A stretch of 64,000 nt of DNA from Pycnopodia helianthoides (GCA_032158295.1 CM063254.1:7980439-8044438), one strand, 5' to 3'; shown: positions 11,385 to 23,094, counted from the first letter of the stretch. Program-made: numbers and translations. Notes: generated by a model not told the origin, from the letters alone.

Positions 11385-11507
11385 ACACAATCGGCGACCG
11401 TAGGTAGGAAGCAGCCATGCTTTTCCATTCACGCTGCAATTTGCTTACTTGGTTTGTTTACATTTTGTACCCACTATGAGTCACGTGACTACGGCCGCCG
11501 ATTGTGT
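11385..11507. repeat. 123-bp element with 19-bp inverted ends
   Basis: ACACAATCGGCGACCGTAG at 11385-11403 is the inverse, with one mismatch, of CTACGGCCGCCGATTGTGT at 11489-11507. A CACGTG E-box lies at 11482-11487, next to the right end. It could be a very short MITE or a regulatory palindrome; the sequence does not decide. Confidence 0.55.
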
Positions 11508-12324
11508 ATATTGCTTGCACTAACGGAGTTTGAACCCCGAGTCGCGCTTGAAAGTCTCTCCAGCTCTTTTCTGCAAATCAAACTTATATAATCGGACAAC
11601 AAATGTGAACGTATAATGAAAGTTACTGTTCTTTTGAAAAACAAGGCACATTTGTCTCCTATATTTTGTGGGTCGTATCACGAAGTGACCTATCTCGTCC
11701 ACTGAAACAAAACGTGTTTCGATAGAATCGCAAGTGAAGTTAAACTAGTTTTTGAACTGCTGTTTCGGAGCCTGCTGACTACTTTTGTTTAATTTGTTAA
11801 GATACAAATAAAGCTTACTACTTTATTCGTAAAGAAATATCAATAATACGATATTTATTACAAATGTTGTGGCTCATCTTGCCATTCTTAGGAAAGTTCA
11901 TTTTATACGAGATGATGTGAATTCAGTTGATGTTAAACAACACCCCTCCCCGTAACTTAACAAGTTGTAATGTAATATCTAATTGTTCTTTGGGAAGAAC
12001 ACATGAGTACGGCAGTTTCGCTTTGTTTTCTTTCTTTTTTTACCGCCAAGTCATGAATTCGAAGAATGTCAAGAAATTTTCACTCAAGTTACAACAAAAA
12101 TATTAAATAACTCTTTTAAACACGTCGAAAGGAAGACATTGCGGTAATAGACCTGAATTGAGTTTATCGCTTTGGTTTAGGGCAAGGCATCCAGTAGTCT
12201 CAGTTGTAGTTGAACGACTATTACAAACCAGATCTTTTATAAATATATGTATTTTGTTTTCTTGATGAATTGGTGTACAGCTTACACTCAGTTTAAAAAC
12301 TGTTCTGTGCTTATTACGCTTGTG
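11508..12324. other. AT-rich stretch without recognised features
   Basis: I see no gene, terminal repeat or match to the surrounding repeats here. Frames are shorter than 65 codons. Confidence 0.4.
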
Positions 12325-12552
12325 TGCTTAAGCACAAAATTTTGCTTAAGCAAAAAAAATCATTGCTTAGTAAAATCAGACTACCGGCCAAGACTATACA
12401 CTCAATTGTTATGCTAAGTAAACAACAGCTAAATACCAGTCACAAGCAATGTTTAAGGCATGAAATTTTGGTCAGTAACATGTGTAAAATAAGCAAGCTA
12501 TTTTCGTGCTTAAGCAATTTTTTTACTTAAGCAGCTCCATGAAATTGGGCCC
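12325..12552. mobile_element. MITE b, left-truncated copy in U2
   Basis: Right end GCTCCATGAAATTGGGCCC is intact; the left end is missing about 18 bp, up to TGCTTAAGC. The truncation point is the left breakpoint of this partial unit. Confidence 0.75.
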
Positions 12553-13034
12553 AGGTCACATTTGGGCATCATATTTACACTGCAGTACTGGGCTCTCGAA
12601 TCAGTCTATTGAGTAATAGCCTATATATTATTTTGAGGGCCTAAAACTTAAATTTCCATCTTTGTTTTCGGGGAGAGGGGGTAGGGGGCTATCTTTGGAG
12701 CGCTTGCTTGGAAGAGGTGTTTCCATGGTGCTTGTTAACAACACGAAACCACCGATAGCCCGCTAACCGGCTATTCCCGCTTGTGTAATGGACTCACTGC
12801 ACTGCGTGGCTCTATGCATGTGTTTAAGTACATGTACATGCATGTAATCCATACATTGAACACACAGTCATGTACAGGTAAACACTGTACATGTCCACCT
12901 TGGCATTTATTATTCAAGTACATGAACATGGTGTACAGCCGAGCGCCGACACTTGCACACCCTTGCAGTGAGTCCGCGAGCGGAAATAGCCGTTTCTCGG
13001 GCTACAGCCGGTCTGTTTTTCCTTGGTTTGCGTT

Positions 13035-13437
13035 GATTGGTCGGAAGAGGTAATGAAGTGCGGGGTTTAAAACCTCAACCATCGTCTGTGTTCGCTTCAC
13101 GAGCATTTTGCTCAGTCTCTAGTAATGTTTTGTCCCTTGTTCTTCAAAATATGTTCTCAATTATGTTTTGAGTGTTATGGTTGGATTCCTTAGACATTGA
13201 AGATCAAGCCCGTGTTCTTAGAATTTCTTTCATGATTTTCGAAAGTGGTAAAAATTGGGCATATCTGGTACTATAGTCTGTCAAAATTGGTCGAAATTGC
13301 ACTTATGGTCGAATCTCGTGCACAACACCTCGTAACCCTCCGGTAAACAGCCCGTCTGTAGAGAGGGTTACGATCATCGCAACTAATTCTGATACATGTT
13401 TTGGGTTTCTTTTTTTTGCAATTGTTTCTTTAATAAA
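13035..13437 (+). ncRNA. Module c putative compact transcription unit, copy U2
   Basis: Same layout as 8811-9232: ATTGG (13036), TTTAAAA (13066), hairpin with GTAACCCTC/GAGGGTTAC from about 13332, and AATAAA near 13432. The second CCAAT-like box is deleted here. Confidence 0.3.
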
Positions 13438-13496
13438 ATGTTTTTGCAGTATTTCATGTAACTTTTATTGCGTAGTTGCATCAACAAATACAAAAT

Positions 13497-13537
<41 letters not shown>

Positions 13538-13539
13538 TC

Positions 13540-13946
13540 TCTACCTTATACTAAAAAAAAAGATTAAAAAGTTACGCAATGCTGGTAGTGTCAGGCGTTC
13601 ACGCGCCCGAGGGGTTAGATAGCGCGCTCTGCGCCCCCCTACGGACAACGATATAGTTCCCTTATTCGTGGCGGTTGACCCAGCAGCATATCCTCCCCTG
13701 TCTCCCCTGCCTAGCCACTAGGGCCCTGACACCTTAGGGGAGGAAACAAGGCAGATCCCAATCACACTGTTGCCACAGACAGCAAAAGGCCTTGAACCTA
13801 TATTAGTGCAGACGGCATTCGAACCTGGATCGCGTGGTCCAAGTGTTGAGACAGTCCCAGCACCTTATCCCACTGCGCTAGTAAGGTGTTGGTACTTTAA
13901 CCCCGTGAGTTTACAATGTATAGTAATACGAGTGCACCCAACCAGA
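13540..13946 (-). mobile_element. tRNA-derived SINE in U2
   Basis: Nearly identical to the other array copies, in the same position relative to module c. Confidence 0.85.
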
Positions 13947-14602
13947 CTGGGAGAAAACAACAGACGGCAACATGTATCTATACTGAATGGGGACTCAAAA
14001 AATAACTAAATGGAAAGGGAAGAAGAAATATAACAATCAAACATGTTTACAGACGACTGAACTTTAGAATTCTTTTCATTTGTTGGCAGGTCAGCCGTTT
14101 GGAATTTTTCCTAACTACCCCTGAAGACAAAAAAAACACGCAAACAACAAAAATTTGTCTTTTCCCAAAACCGACCTGCTGCCAGTTTTCGTGAAGCACT
14201 TCTCCACTTCCCCGGTCAAATAAGGCCAACTTTAACGCCTTAATTTATCAAGTCTCCTCAAAAGTTGAAGCACAGAACCCACGGGTTGTGAACGATTCTT
14301 ATATTTACGCAATCTATTAATAGCATCACCCAAAACGTTATAATTCAAAATAGTTATACTGTTTCATTGGGTGTTTCTTAATTGCTTTTTAAATTTATAT
14401 ATATATTTTTTATTATTTTGACTTTTTTGTTGTTTTGTACTTGTATGGAAAGGGGGGGGGGCGGGGCGCTTCCTTCCTTTTAGAAAAGCCGGGACAACAA
14501 ACATTTTAAAATTATATCTGGTCTAATTGAGTAATATGCATCATCACGTATCTGAAGGTATCGTCTAATGTAAACTCTTGATTTTCCCCACCCCAACTAC
14601 AG

Positions 14603-14686
14603 GCCCACCAGTCAAAGTGATCTTCCTTGGGCTTGGTTCAGGCACAAAAGCAATTGGTGATTCACTTACAACTGTACAAATACAAG
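14603..14686 (+). CDS. Putative internal exon of gene Q (module h), copy U3
   Basis: The exon is bounded by a branchpoint-like CTAAT, a pyrimidine-rich tract ending CAACTACAG, and a donor CAAG|GTATTT. It is 84 nt with phase 1 at both ends. The inner frame is open for 27 codons and reads PPVKVIFLGLGSGTKAIGDS then LTTVQIQ. In the units at 46842, 54457 and 63368 the exon is 87 nt, differing by one in-frame codon (Asn). I do not recognise the protein. A spurious antisense frame (starting MEISWFNTGN) covers the same DNA. Confidence 0.4.
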
Positions 14687-14936
14687 GTATTTTTATTTCT
14701 AATTGCCACACAACATACAAAGTGAGTGGATCTGTCCTGACGTGGTGATGAAGCCTGGGTGTACGGTTCCCCGTATTAAACCATGATATTTCCATATTGC
14801 CATTTTACTTTAATTTTATATTTTACCATAGTCTATATTTTCAATTTGTTTAAATATTTTTGACTTGAGATTGAACAGTACAGGCTATGCATCCTTTTGC
14901 CTTTCAAGAATTTGTTTTGTAATCAACGTGTGCCTT

Positions 14937-15098
14937 AAGCCCGGTTCATACTACTTACTGCGAGAATACGAAGCGAATATTGACGTCACAACTCTGTCTT
15001 TGCTGCGAATAATTCGCAAGAGTTGAGCACGGTTCAACCCCTGCGAATTAATTGTTGCAAATTTGTGACGTCAATATTCGCTAGTATGAACCTGGCTT
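14937..15098. mobile_element. MITE g, AAGCCCGGTTCATACTA-ended, copy U3
   Basis: The ends AAGCCCGGTTCATACTA and TAGTATGAACCTGGCTT are inverse. Each arm carries a TGACGTCA octamer (CREB/ATF consensus) flanked by AATATT and ACAA. It lies between putative exons of gene Q, that is, inside its proposed last intron. Confidence 0.85.
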
Positions 15099-15520
15099 TT
15101 GTGTGATCTAATTAAATCACAGTTGACCATTACAACTAAACTGTTTAACACAAATGGTATTCTCATATTGTAACTATTATTTATTTGTTTATACATCCAT
15201 AATTTATATTTTAAGCTTGCCACTTCAACTTGACATTGAACTGTTCTTGGGGTGACACATGATACAACACCGGTATTTAAATTTAACGTCACACTTCCTT
15301 ACTCCATGGTCACACCACCATGTTACGTGAAAACACTTTAGTGTTACATGTTAAGAAGTCTATTTGGATGATTGCTTTTTGATGTTTTCAACTACTTTTT
15401 ATACCAAGTACTTATTTTTACGCTAACAGTAAAACAAATTTTTATTTCGACTGGAGTTACGATTTGTTTACTGTCGTCACTCGTACTTTTACCATGCCGT
15501 TACTTATTGTTTTATTGCAG

Positions 15521-15680
15521 CTGTTTGTAGGACATTGTGCTATTTTTTAATGAGATTTAAATACTTAAACATGTTAAACATTTTACATTTACATTGTCAT
15601 TTTCATATTGTATCTTTTGATGAAGACTATTGGAGGCAATAAAACATGTCCATTTGATTCAATAAAATCTGAATACTGCC
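15521..15680 (+). CDS. Putative terminal exon and 3' UTR of gene Q (module f), copy U3
   Basis: A strong acceptor (TTACTTATTGTTTTATTGCAG) precedes the exon. Two poly(A) signals AATAAA follow at 15638-15643 and 15661-15666. Entered in phase 1 from the h exon, most unit copies would code only AVCRILCYF and then stop; U3 has an extra T that extends the frame to the first AATAAA. So most of this is likely untranslated. The next promoter starts about 200 bp further on, consistent with a tandem gene arrangement. Confidence 0.35.
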
Positions 15681-15867
15681 TATTTTACTGTTTTCGTGTC
15701 AATAACATAACATTGTTCTTATTATAATTTCGCTATGTCTCGAATGAAACCCCTCGAACGAAATCATTTTACAACAAAAAATAGTCTGGTAACCATGTGC
15801 TCCCCCCAGCCTTACATTAAGTTACACATCTTCACGGTGGATGTCATACCCTGCTTCACTGGACTAA

Positions 15868-15980
15868 GCCAATTGTTCGCGATATGTGATTGGACAGGAA
15901 TTCTCCAGATCTTGAGTGATGACCAATGAAAATTGCTGTATTATAAATAGATATGGCTGCCTACGGAAAATTTCAACGTT
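15868..15980 (+). promoter_or_regulatory. TATA plus three-CCAAT promoter (module f), copy U3
   Basis: CCAAT at 15869, inverted CCAAT (ATTGG) at 15889, CCAAT at 15923 and TATAAATA at 15942-15949, correctly spaced for a pol II promoter starting near 15972. In this inverted copy the gene body downstream (module e) is deleted, so the promoter now faces only remnants. The ATG at 15953 lies too close to the TATA box to be used. Confidence 0.55.
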
Positions 15981-16309
15981 GTGTCGAAGGCCTGTTCTTG
16001 TTGGATATTTCGGGTGCTCTTGACTGTCTCTCAAAGGATCGAGATATACCATGGCCTTTCTAGGAAAGAGGAATAGTTAAACTACACATACATGGGCAGG
16101 TTGTTTCTGCCGGTCGTTGGGAAAGGGAAAAAAATCGGGCTTTTTCATTGACCTTTTTTCTGGACTTTCACGTCTTCATTTTCGTTCCAAAATTTCTCTT
16201 TTTGATCATCAAAAAATCTATTTTTATGAACTTACTTGGTTAGAAGTACAGCAACTTTTAATTGATAGTATGAAGCATTTTGAGAAACATTTTACATCGA
16301 AATAATGTG

Positions 16310-17100
16310 GTTATTGAATAAAGATATTATTAGTTTTTATCCCCCAAAATTTAAATCTGTGAAAAGTTACTGCAAAAACGATCAGATTGTGTATTCCAAT
16401 TACGGATTATTCTTCCTGCGAATTGACATTCGCTCCGGATTTTCGGCAATATCTAAAAAACTCGACCACCTTTTGAATTGAATTTTTCACAGGTTAGTTT
16501 TATTGTAGATAGCTACATTTGTATAGGATTAAAACAATCGAACGGTTTCAAAAACCAAACGTATACTTCCCCTGTAACTCCCATGAACTCCATCCACTTT
16601 ACTTGTGAAATCATCTCATATTAACTTCCTCGTTATTAAACAATTCCTGCACTGTTCATGTAAACCTTCAACAAACAAGGACTAAGTTAACAGAATATTG
16701 TTATAAACAAATAAGCAATTCCAGAATAATCTGTAGAATTGTTCAGTCCAAAACTTAAGGTAAACGCAATATAAAGCTCTATTCAGAATGCATTTTATTC
16801 ACTTGGGCCTATAAGAATTCCCGACGAGAAGGTACCTCTCTTGCCACAATACTATTCACAACAACGTTCCCTGTTATAAACGCATGGCGATTCATGAATA
16901 ATTCACGAAAAGATGCAAACTCGATCGTTGATTGGCTCCCCCGGAAAGTTGGGGGAAAAACAATGAAACACTTAAGCACCTTTATACAAGATACCCAAGA
17001 CCTTCGTGGAAGCTAAATCGAACCAGGGATAGTGACGCCCTCTGTTGTTGGAATTGATCCATTTCGGTGCGAAGGTCTTGGAACCAAGACTATATAGATA
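16310..17100 (-). repeat. Module d, copy U3
   Basis: Inverted copy of module d. It begins with the last codons and stop (TAA at 16302-16304) and AATAAA (16317-16322) of gene P on the plus strand, then AT-rich sequence without a recognised gene. Near its right end is a spaced 12-bp inverted repeat CCAAGACCTTCG/CGAAGGTCTTGG. Confidence 0.6.
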
Positions 17101-17124
17101 CATGTTGCCGTCTGTTGTTTTCTC

Positions 17125-17530
17125 CCAGTCTGGTTGGGTGCACTCGTATTACTATACATTGTAAACTCACGGGGTTAAAGTACCAACACCGTACTAGCGC
17201 AGTGGGATAAGGTGCTGGGACTGTCTCAACACTTGGACCACGCGATCCAGGTTCGAATGCCGTCTGCACTAATATAGGTTCAAGGCCTTTTGCTGTCTGT
17301 GGCAACAGTGTGATTGGGATCTGCCTTGCTTCCTCCCCTAAGGTGTCAGGGCCCTAGTGGCTAGGCAGGGGAGACAGGGGAGGATATGCTGCTGGGTCAA
17401 CCGCCACGAATAAGGGAACTATATCGTTGTCCGTAGGGGGGCGCAGAGCGCGCTATCTAACCCCTCGGGCGCGTGAACGCCTGACACTACCAGCATTGCG
17501 TAACTTTTTTATCTTTTTTTAGTATAAGGT
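17125..17530 (+). mobile_element. tRNA-derived SINE, full-length reference copy
   Basis: Contains an internal pol III promoter of tRNA type: box A TAGCGCAGTGGGATAAGG at 17195-17212 and box B GGTTCGAATGCC at 17250-17261, spaced 55 bp start to start. A body of about 240 bp follows and a T-rich/AT tail (TTTTTTATC, TAGTATAAGG). A ~65 bp leader precedes box A. It fits the class of tRNA-derived SINEs with a long unique body. It is not a functional tRNA gene: the acceptor and anticodon arms cannot be folded convincingly. Confidence 0.85.
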
Positions 17531-17635
17531 AGAGATTTTATTTATTTATTTATTTATTTATTTTTTTATTTATTTTTTTTTGTATTTGTTGATGCAACTA
17601 CGCAATAAAAGTTACATGAAATACTGCAAAAACAT

Positions 17636-18057
17636 TTTATTAAATAAACAATTGCAAAAAAAAGAAACCCAAAACATGTATCAGAATTAGTTGCGATGAT
17701 CGTAACCCTCTCTACAGACGGGCTGTTTACCGGAGGGTTACGAGGTGTTGTGCACGAGATTCGACCATAAGTGCAATTTCGACCAATGTTGACAGACTAT
17801 AGTACCAGATATGCCCAATTTTTACCACTTTGGAAAATCATGAAAGAAATTCTAAGAACACGGGCTTGATCTTCAATGTCTAAGGAATCCAACCTTAACA
17901 CTAAAAACATAATTGAGAACATATTTTGAAGAAAAGGGGACAAAACATTACTAGAGACGGAGCGAAATGCTCGTGAAGCGAACACAGACGATGGTTGAGG
18001 TTTTAAACCCCGCACTTCATTACCTCTTGACCGATCAGCGTAAATTTCCGACCAATC
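17636..18057 (-). ncRNA. Module c putative compact transcription unit, copy U3
   Basis: Reverse-strand copy of the unit at 8811-9232: CCAAT at 18052, CCGATC-type box near 18031, TTTAAA near 18001, hairpin near 17704-17743 and AATAAA as TTTATT at 17636. Confidence 0.3.
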
Positions 18058-18204
18058 AACGCAAACCAAGGAAAAACAGACCGGCTGTAGCCCGAGAAAC
18101 GGCTATTTCCGCTCGCGGACTCACTGCAAGGGTGTGCAAGTGTCGGCGCTCGGCTGTACACATGTTCATGTACTTGAATAATAAATGCCTAGGTGGACAT
18201 GTAC

Positions 18205-18343
18205 AGTGTTTACCTGTACATGACTGTGTGAACATGTAGGCCTACAGTGTTTACGTGTACATGACTGGGTGAACATGTAGTGTTTACATGTACATGACTG
18301 TGTTTACATGTACATGACTGTGTGTACAATGTATGGATTACAT
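18205..18343. repeat. Expanded ~20-40 bp TACATGTACATGACTGTG repeats
   Basis: TTTACNTGTACATGACTGTG or a close variant occurs four times between 18210 and 18325, where other units have one. The block ends in GTATGGATTACAT, shared with U2. The LINE begins just to the right. Confidence 0.7.
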
Positions 18344-18344
18344 A

Positions 18345-19400
18345 TGACTGTCCCCACCACATAACTCTGATTGGTTCTTGGCCGCCCCATTGTTTGTAAA
18401 CTAATAACTTTGATTGGCTATAATTTTCACTCCTTTTCTGGATACCATCCCATTGTTCTTTGCCTCTCTTTTTTGCTATAAATGGATGTTTTCGTTTGTT
18501 CTTGTTTATGCCTCTGACGAAGGTCCGGTTTGGATCGAAAGCTAAGGCCATCTACCCTACAAATTGTATATATCACCGGTCTACAGGTTTTTCCTGTCTG
18601 CAACTCAGCGGTTTTAACAGACCCCACCAGCCGTAGTAAGAAACTTATTTTTCTGGTGTGGTATCCCTTCGTGGTGATCCCTCTGAGTTGCTTGTTCTTT
18701 GTTTTTACTCGCTATTACCATATCCATTTTATCCTTCCCCATTCCTCACCTGTTCTTTTCAGAATATTTCCCAACAAATGCATATTTCCCATTTACCCAC
18801 AATTGTAAATAACCTGTTCTTTACACAGGATTTTGTTAACTTCTTCTCTACACAGGCTTATAAATAACCCACTCCTTTTCACAGGTTCCATAACCAACCA
18901 AACCTCCCTCATTTTGGGATGACGCTCTCAAAACAGGATTCCTCGAAACGAAAACCAGAAAGTAGACGCTCAAGAAATCTTCAGAATCAAGAAAAAGAAA
19001 ATCAAGTGAAGGTGAAGAAAAACATGGCAGCAAGCAACAAAGGGAAGATCAATCAAGCAACAGTGAAAACTCAATGGATCGGGGTCAAAATAGAGAATCG
19101 GAAATGGAGGACAACAATTCAAATCAAGACCAAACGGATGAGGATAAAGAAGGAGGTTTTGTACCCTATATACGTCATGGGGTATAGAAAGATACAGAAA
19201 GAGAAGAGAGTCTTGGAAACGAGCTGATAAGTCAGAGAACATGGATTTATCCCAACAAGAGACTCAAAACAGAAAGGGTAGAGGACGAGCTCAGAATCCC
19301 GAAACCTATACGGGAAATGATCATTCAAGCCATACCAGCCAACAAAGCCATGCTAATACGCCGAGAGCAAGGGGAAGAGGAAGACCAAATGTAAAGTAGT
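18345..19400 (+). mobile_element. LINE 5' region and broken ORF1
   Basis: Unlike anything in the array units. It starts with two inverted CCAAT boxes (ATTGG near 18371 and 18414) and TATAAAT (18478), then CTCTGACGAAGGTCCGG, a motif often seen in leaders of animal retroelements. A hydrophilic S/Q/N/E-rich stretch (about 18996-19187, then 19211-19399 in another frame, ending RARGRGRPNVK and stop) looks like the tail of a frameshifted ORF1. Three ACACAGG-type motifs after pyrimidine tracts repeat at 18826-18890. Confidence 0.55.
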
Positions 19401-19423
19401 TCAAGTTCCCTAAACTATCTTTC

Positions 19424-22400
19424 ATGAACTGGATTAATTTTATATACCTCATGAGTTTGTTGTCAATTGCATATTTAAATGTTAATGGGTTAAGAAACGA
19501 TCTTAAAAGAAATGTCATTTTTAACTATTTACATCGTAGAAAATTTAGTCTTGTTTTTATGCAGGAGACACACAGCGATTTAAACGATGTACCAGAATGG
19601 AGTAAGCAATGGCAAGGTATGTATTTCAGTCACGGGAACAGACAGAGCAGAGGGGTAGCTATCCTTACTTCCAACCAGGTTAATCTTAACATCGCCAACA
19701 TTATCATAGATGATGAGGGAAGGTGGATCAGAGCTCAAATGGTATGGAATGATAATACATTCTACATTGCCTCTGTTTATGCTCCAAATCAGATCAAGGA
19801 GCGTACTCATTTCTTTGATAATTTCAGTGATCAAATTACTGCTTTAGAAAACTATATCATTGGTGGAGATTTTCATTGCAACCTTGATAATAAACAACTC
19901 AAGGACGCTAGCAAAATAGTATTAACCAACGTTCTTCAAGAAAAAGATCTCATAGATTCCTGGCGTACTATTCATCCAGACAAACATGGCTACACTCATT
20001 TCCACAAAGGTTGTAACAAAGCTACTAGAATTAATTACTTGTTTGTTTCATCAAATGTTATCAACAGTGTAAATGATGTCTCTATATCTCCTTGCGGCTT
20101 TTCTGATCACCAAGTTATTGGTCTTCAAATTGAAGACATCGACACCCCACACGGTCAAGGCAGATGGTTCTGCAACAACTCTCTCCTTGAAGATTCTGAA
20201 TGTATGTTTCATATCACAAATCTTTGCAATTTTTTGAGATCTCAAAAAGAGAATTATAACTCCCTTTCTGAGTGGTGGGAAATGTGTAAGTTCCGTTTTA
20301 AAGAAACCATTCAAGAGTTTGGCAAAGAAAAAGCGCGCGTTCAAAAGCAAAGCCGCAAGAAATTACAGCAACATTATGAAGATTTAATTAGGAACACTGA
20401 TAAAAATAATGTTGATGATATCAAAGAGCTTGAAACCCAACTTAAACAATTTGAAATCAATGAATGGAAGAGAGCTCAGGTCAGAACTCATACAGTTCAA
20501 AAAGAAGAGGGAGAGAAAGCATCCAAATACTTCCTCAATCTGGAAAAACAACAGATCAAAAGCAGTAAAATTGATAAACTCCTTAATCGCGAGGGAATTT
20601 TGGTTGATAAACCTGTCCAAATGCTTGATGTTGTTAATGATTTTTATAACAATTTGTTCAGTTCTGAGAATATATCCAAAACCCATTCAGATGAAATAGT
20701 GTCGAACATTGAAACTAAGAGTATTCCTGAAAAAATACTCTCTTTTCCAAATGAATAAGAACAAAAGTCCAGGTAAAGATGGCCTTACGGTTGAGTTCTA
20801 CCAAACGTTTTGGCCTATCCTTGGTAAAGACAATCTTGAGGTTTACAGCGACTGTTTCAAAAAAGGGTTTATGGGTAATTCTATGAATTCCGCTCTTATC
20901 AGACTTACTTATAAGAATTCGGGAAGCCGGTATGAACTCAAAAACTGGCGTCCTATTAGTCTCTTAAATGTTGACTATAAAATATTGTCTAAATGTATTA
21001 CAAATCGCCTTAAATCATTCATGCCATTTATTATTGGAGAAGAGCAGTCATGTGGTGTACCCAACCGTAACATTCATGACAATCTCATGGTTATTAGAGA
21101 TACAATAGACTATGTCAATTTAGAAAATTTAGAGGCGATCAGCATAGACCAAGAAAAGGCTTTTGATAAAATTAATTGGGATTACATGTTCAGTGTGATG
21201 AGAAAAATGAATTTGCCTCCAATTTTTATCAAATGGATCAAATTACTCTATAACCAACCTAACAGTAGTGTTATAATGAAGAATTTTATTGGCTCACCAA
21301 TACAGATTACTAGAGGAATTCGACAAGGCTGCCCACTATCTCCATTACTGTATGCAATATGTGCCGAGGGTTTAGCGAGTCTGGTTAGGAACAATACTTC
21401 TGTGTGCGGCATTGCAACACCGAAAGGCGAGACAAGTGTCAAATTAGTTCAACATGCTGATGACACTAACATTTTTGTTGGCCGAGAAAGTGAGTTTGAA
21501 AAAATACAAGAAATTCTCGACACGTATTGTAAAGGTAGTGGATCTAAACTGAATATAAATAAGACCAAAGGCCTTTGGCTAGGCAAGTGGAAACAGAGGT
21601 GCGACAAACCCTGTAATTTTAACTGGCACAACGATAAACTGAAAATTTGGGGGATCATTTGCGGTAACAATGTTACCCCAGAGGACAATTGGGGACCAAG
21701 AACAAACAAAATTCAGTGTGTCCTTGACAAATGGTCCAAACGTCATCTCACTTATATGGGGAAAACCGTTATAGTCAACACCCTTTTTGGAGCTAGTATC
21801 AATTACTCAGGTAGCGTCTTAGCCTGTCCAGCTGAATGGGTCAAGAAAATTAATAATATCATTTGGAAATTTTTCTGGGATGGCAAAAATGATAAAATCA
21901 AGAGAGATATTATTACTGGCCCTAAAACAAAGGGTGGTACCGGTCTTATTGACATTCAGTGCAGGCGGAATAGCCTGAAGGTTAACTCGTTACCTTAATT
22001 CTGATAAATTATGGAAGATCTTCTTTGATTATTGGATCAGTAAAGCCAGTGCTGAAAACGACTTAGGATGGTACATTTTTGCCAATACTAATATCAAAAC
22101 TCAAACTACGCCTTTTTATAAAGAAGTTCTTTCAGCTTTGGAGAAGGCTGGAGGCAGGCTAGAATGCATGTTTTCTTCTGTTTTAGAGACAAAAGAAGTT
22201 CCTATTTTTAGCAACACCGTTGCTACTTGTGATGACACTGTACTGGACAGCCACGTCCTGAAATCATTTGGTATGACCAAGATTAAAGATGTTACCAGAC
22301 AAACTAAACTGATAACGTTCAAAACAGTGGCTAGAAAATGCTCTATCAAAAGAATAAATGCTGGTAGAATTGTGGGCAGATTAAAAGATCATATTGATTT

Positions 22401-23094
22401 TAGCCCAATTCAGGAAACATGACAAGGCCCTATGAATCACATTTGTAATTGGCTTATTTTTTCAGACCAAAGTGCCAAAGGTGAAGTCATAATAAAAAAG
22501 GCAAGCACAAAAACTATTTACTGGAGAATGATTTCAAAAAAAAGTATCACTCCTAAGACCCAAAATGTGTGGCAACAACTTTTCCACTATGCAAGAGAAT
22601 TAGACTGGCCTTTGATCTGGAAAAACGGTTTTAGCAACTACCTGCTCGATCCAGAAGACAGAAATTTTGGGTTTAAATTAAAACATAGGATTCTGCCTAC
22701 CAGAGATGTTTTGCACTAGATTGGAATGGCTATTGACATGAAATGTCCACTGTGTGAAACCGAACAAGAATCACATCAACATCTATTCATTTACTGCATT
22801 CATACATTAAATGCTTGGGTCTTCGTTGAATACCTGATTAGAATTTACTCCGGCAACAGATATTTATTTAAGATGCTTCGTCTGATTTGGAACATAAGGT
22901 GCAAAAAGGTTTTTCAAAGCTACAAATGCCCCTCTGATATTGATATTGTTTTGCAGTTCAAACGTACCCTTAAACATTTTCTCGTATTGGAAAAGGAAAG
23001 AATGAGTAGTGAACAATTTGTATCTGTCTATGCTATAGAAACAACGCTCTGTGCACTATTAATGAAGAAAACCAAATTGAATTCAATTACTTAA
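19424..23094 (+). pseudogene. LINE ORF2 (L1/Tx1 type), endonuclease and reverse transcriptase, inactivated
   Basis: Order: APE-type endonuclease (LNVNGLR, FMQETH, VYAPN, GGDFHCNLD, RINYLFVS, SDHQ), linker, RT (NKNKSPGKDGL, NWRPISLLNVDYK, SIDQEKAFDKINW as motif A, RGIRQGCPLSPLLY as motif B, QHADDT as motif C), then C-terminal zinc finger CPLC..HLFIYC. These mark the L1/Tx1 clade. Damage: a frameshift near 20750, another near 21985, a TGA at 22420-22422 and a TAG at 22717-22719. In addition GDFN reads GDFH, RIDY reads RINY and YADD reads HADD, which would impair catalysis. The likely start is Met at 19424 or 19451. Confidence 0.9.

Larger units (their letters stand above)
12325..13981 (+). repeat. 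Partial array unit U2 (modules b-c-SINE-start of d)
   Basis: Starts inside MITE b (TGCTTAAGCACAAAATTTTG; the left end is lost), continues through module c and the SINE, and stops shortly after the SINE at about 13981. Module c differs from U1 by an insertion near 12812-12868 (TGTTTAAGTACATGTACATG region), shared with the inverted unit U3, and by loss of the segment carrying the second CCAAT-like box. A 55-bp unmatched stretch then leads into the inverted unit. Confidence 0.8.
14037..18343 (-). repeat. Inverted array unit U3
   Basis: Reverse-complement copy of the unit. On the plus strand it reads a/i (14037-14390), h (14450-14900), MITE g, f, the e/d remnant, SINE, and c to about 18343. Module e is almost wholly missing: TTTTTATGAAC at 16231 joins directly to TTACTTGGTTAGAAG. 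It is opposite to U2 on its left and to the main array on its right, so U2 and U3 form inverted repeats. An A-rich block and a G10 run lie at 14391-14465. Confidence 0.85.

Noticed and set aside
15868..16080. Histone gene cluster, suggested by CCAAT/TATA promoters in a tandem array
   Set aside because: No histone peptide and no histone 3' stem-loop were found downstream; AATAAA signals and introns argue against it.
17190..17265. Functional tRNA gene
   Set aside because: Boxes A and B are present but the arms do not fold as a tRNA, and the element continues into a long SINE body and tail.
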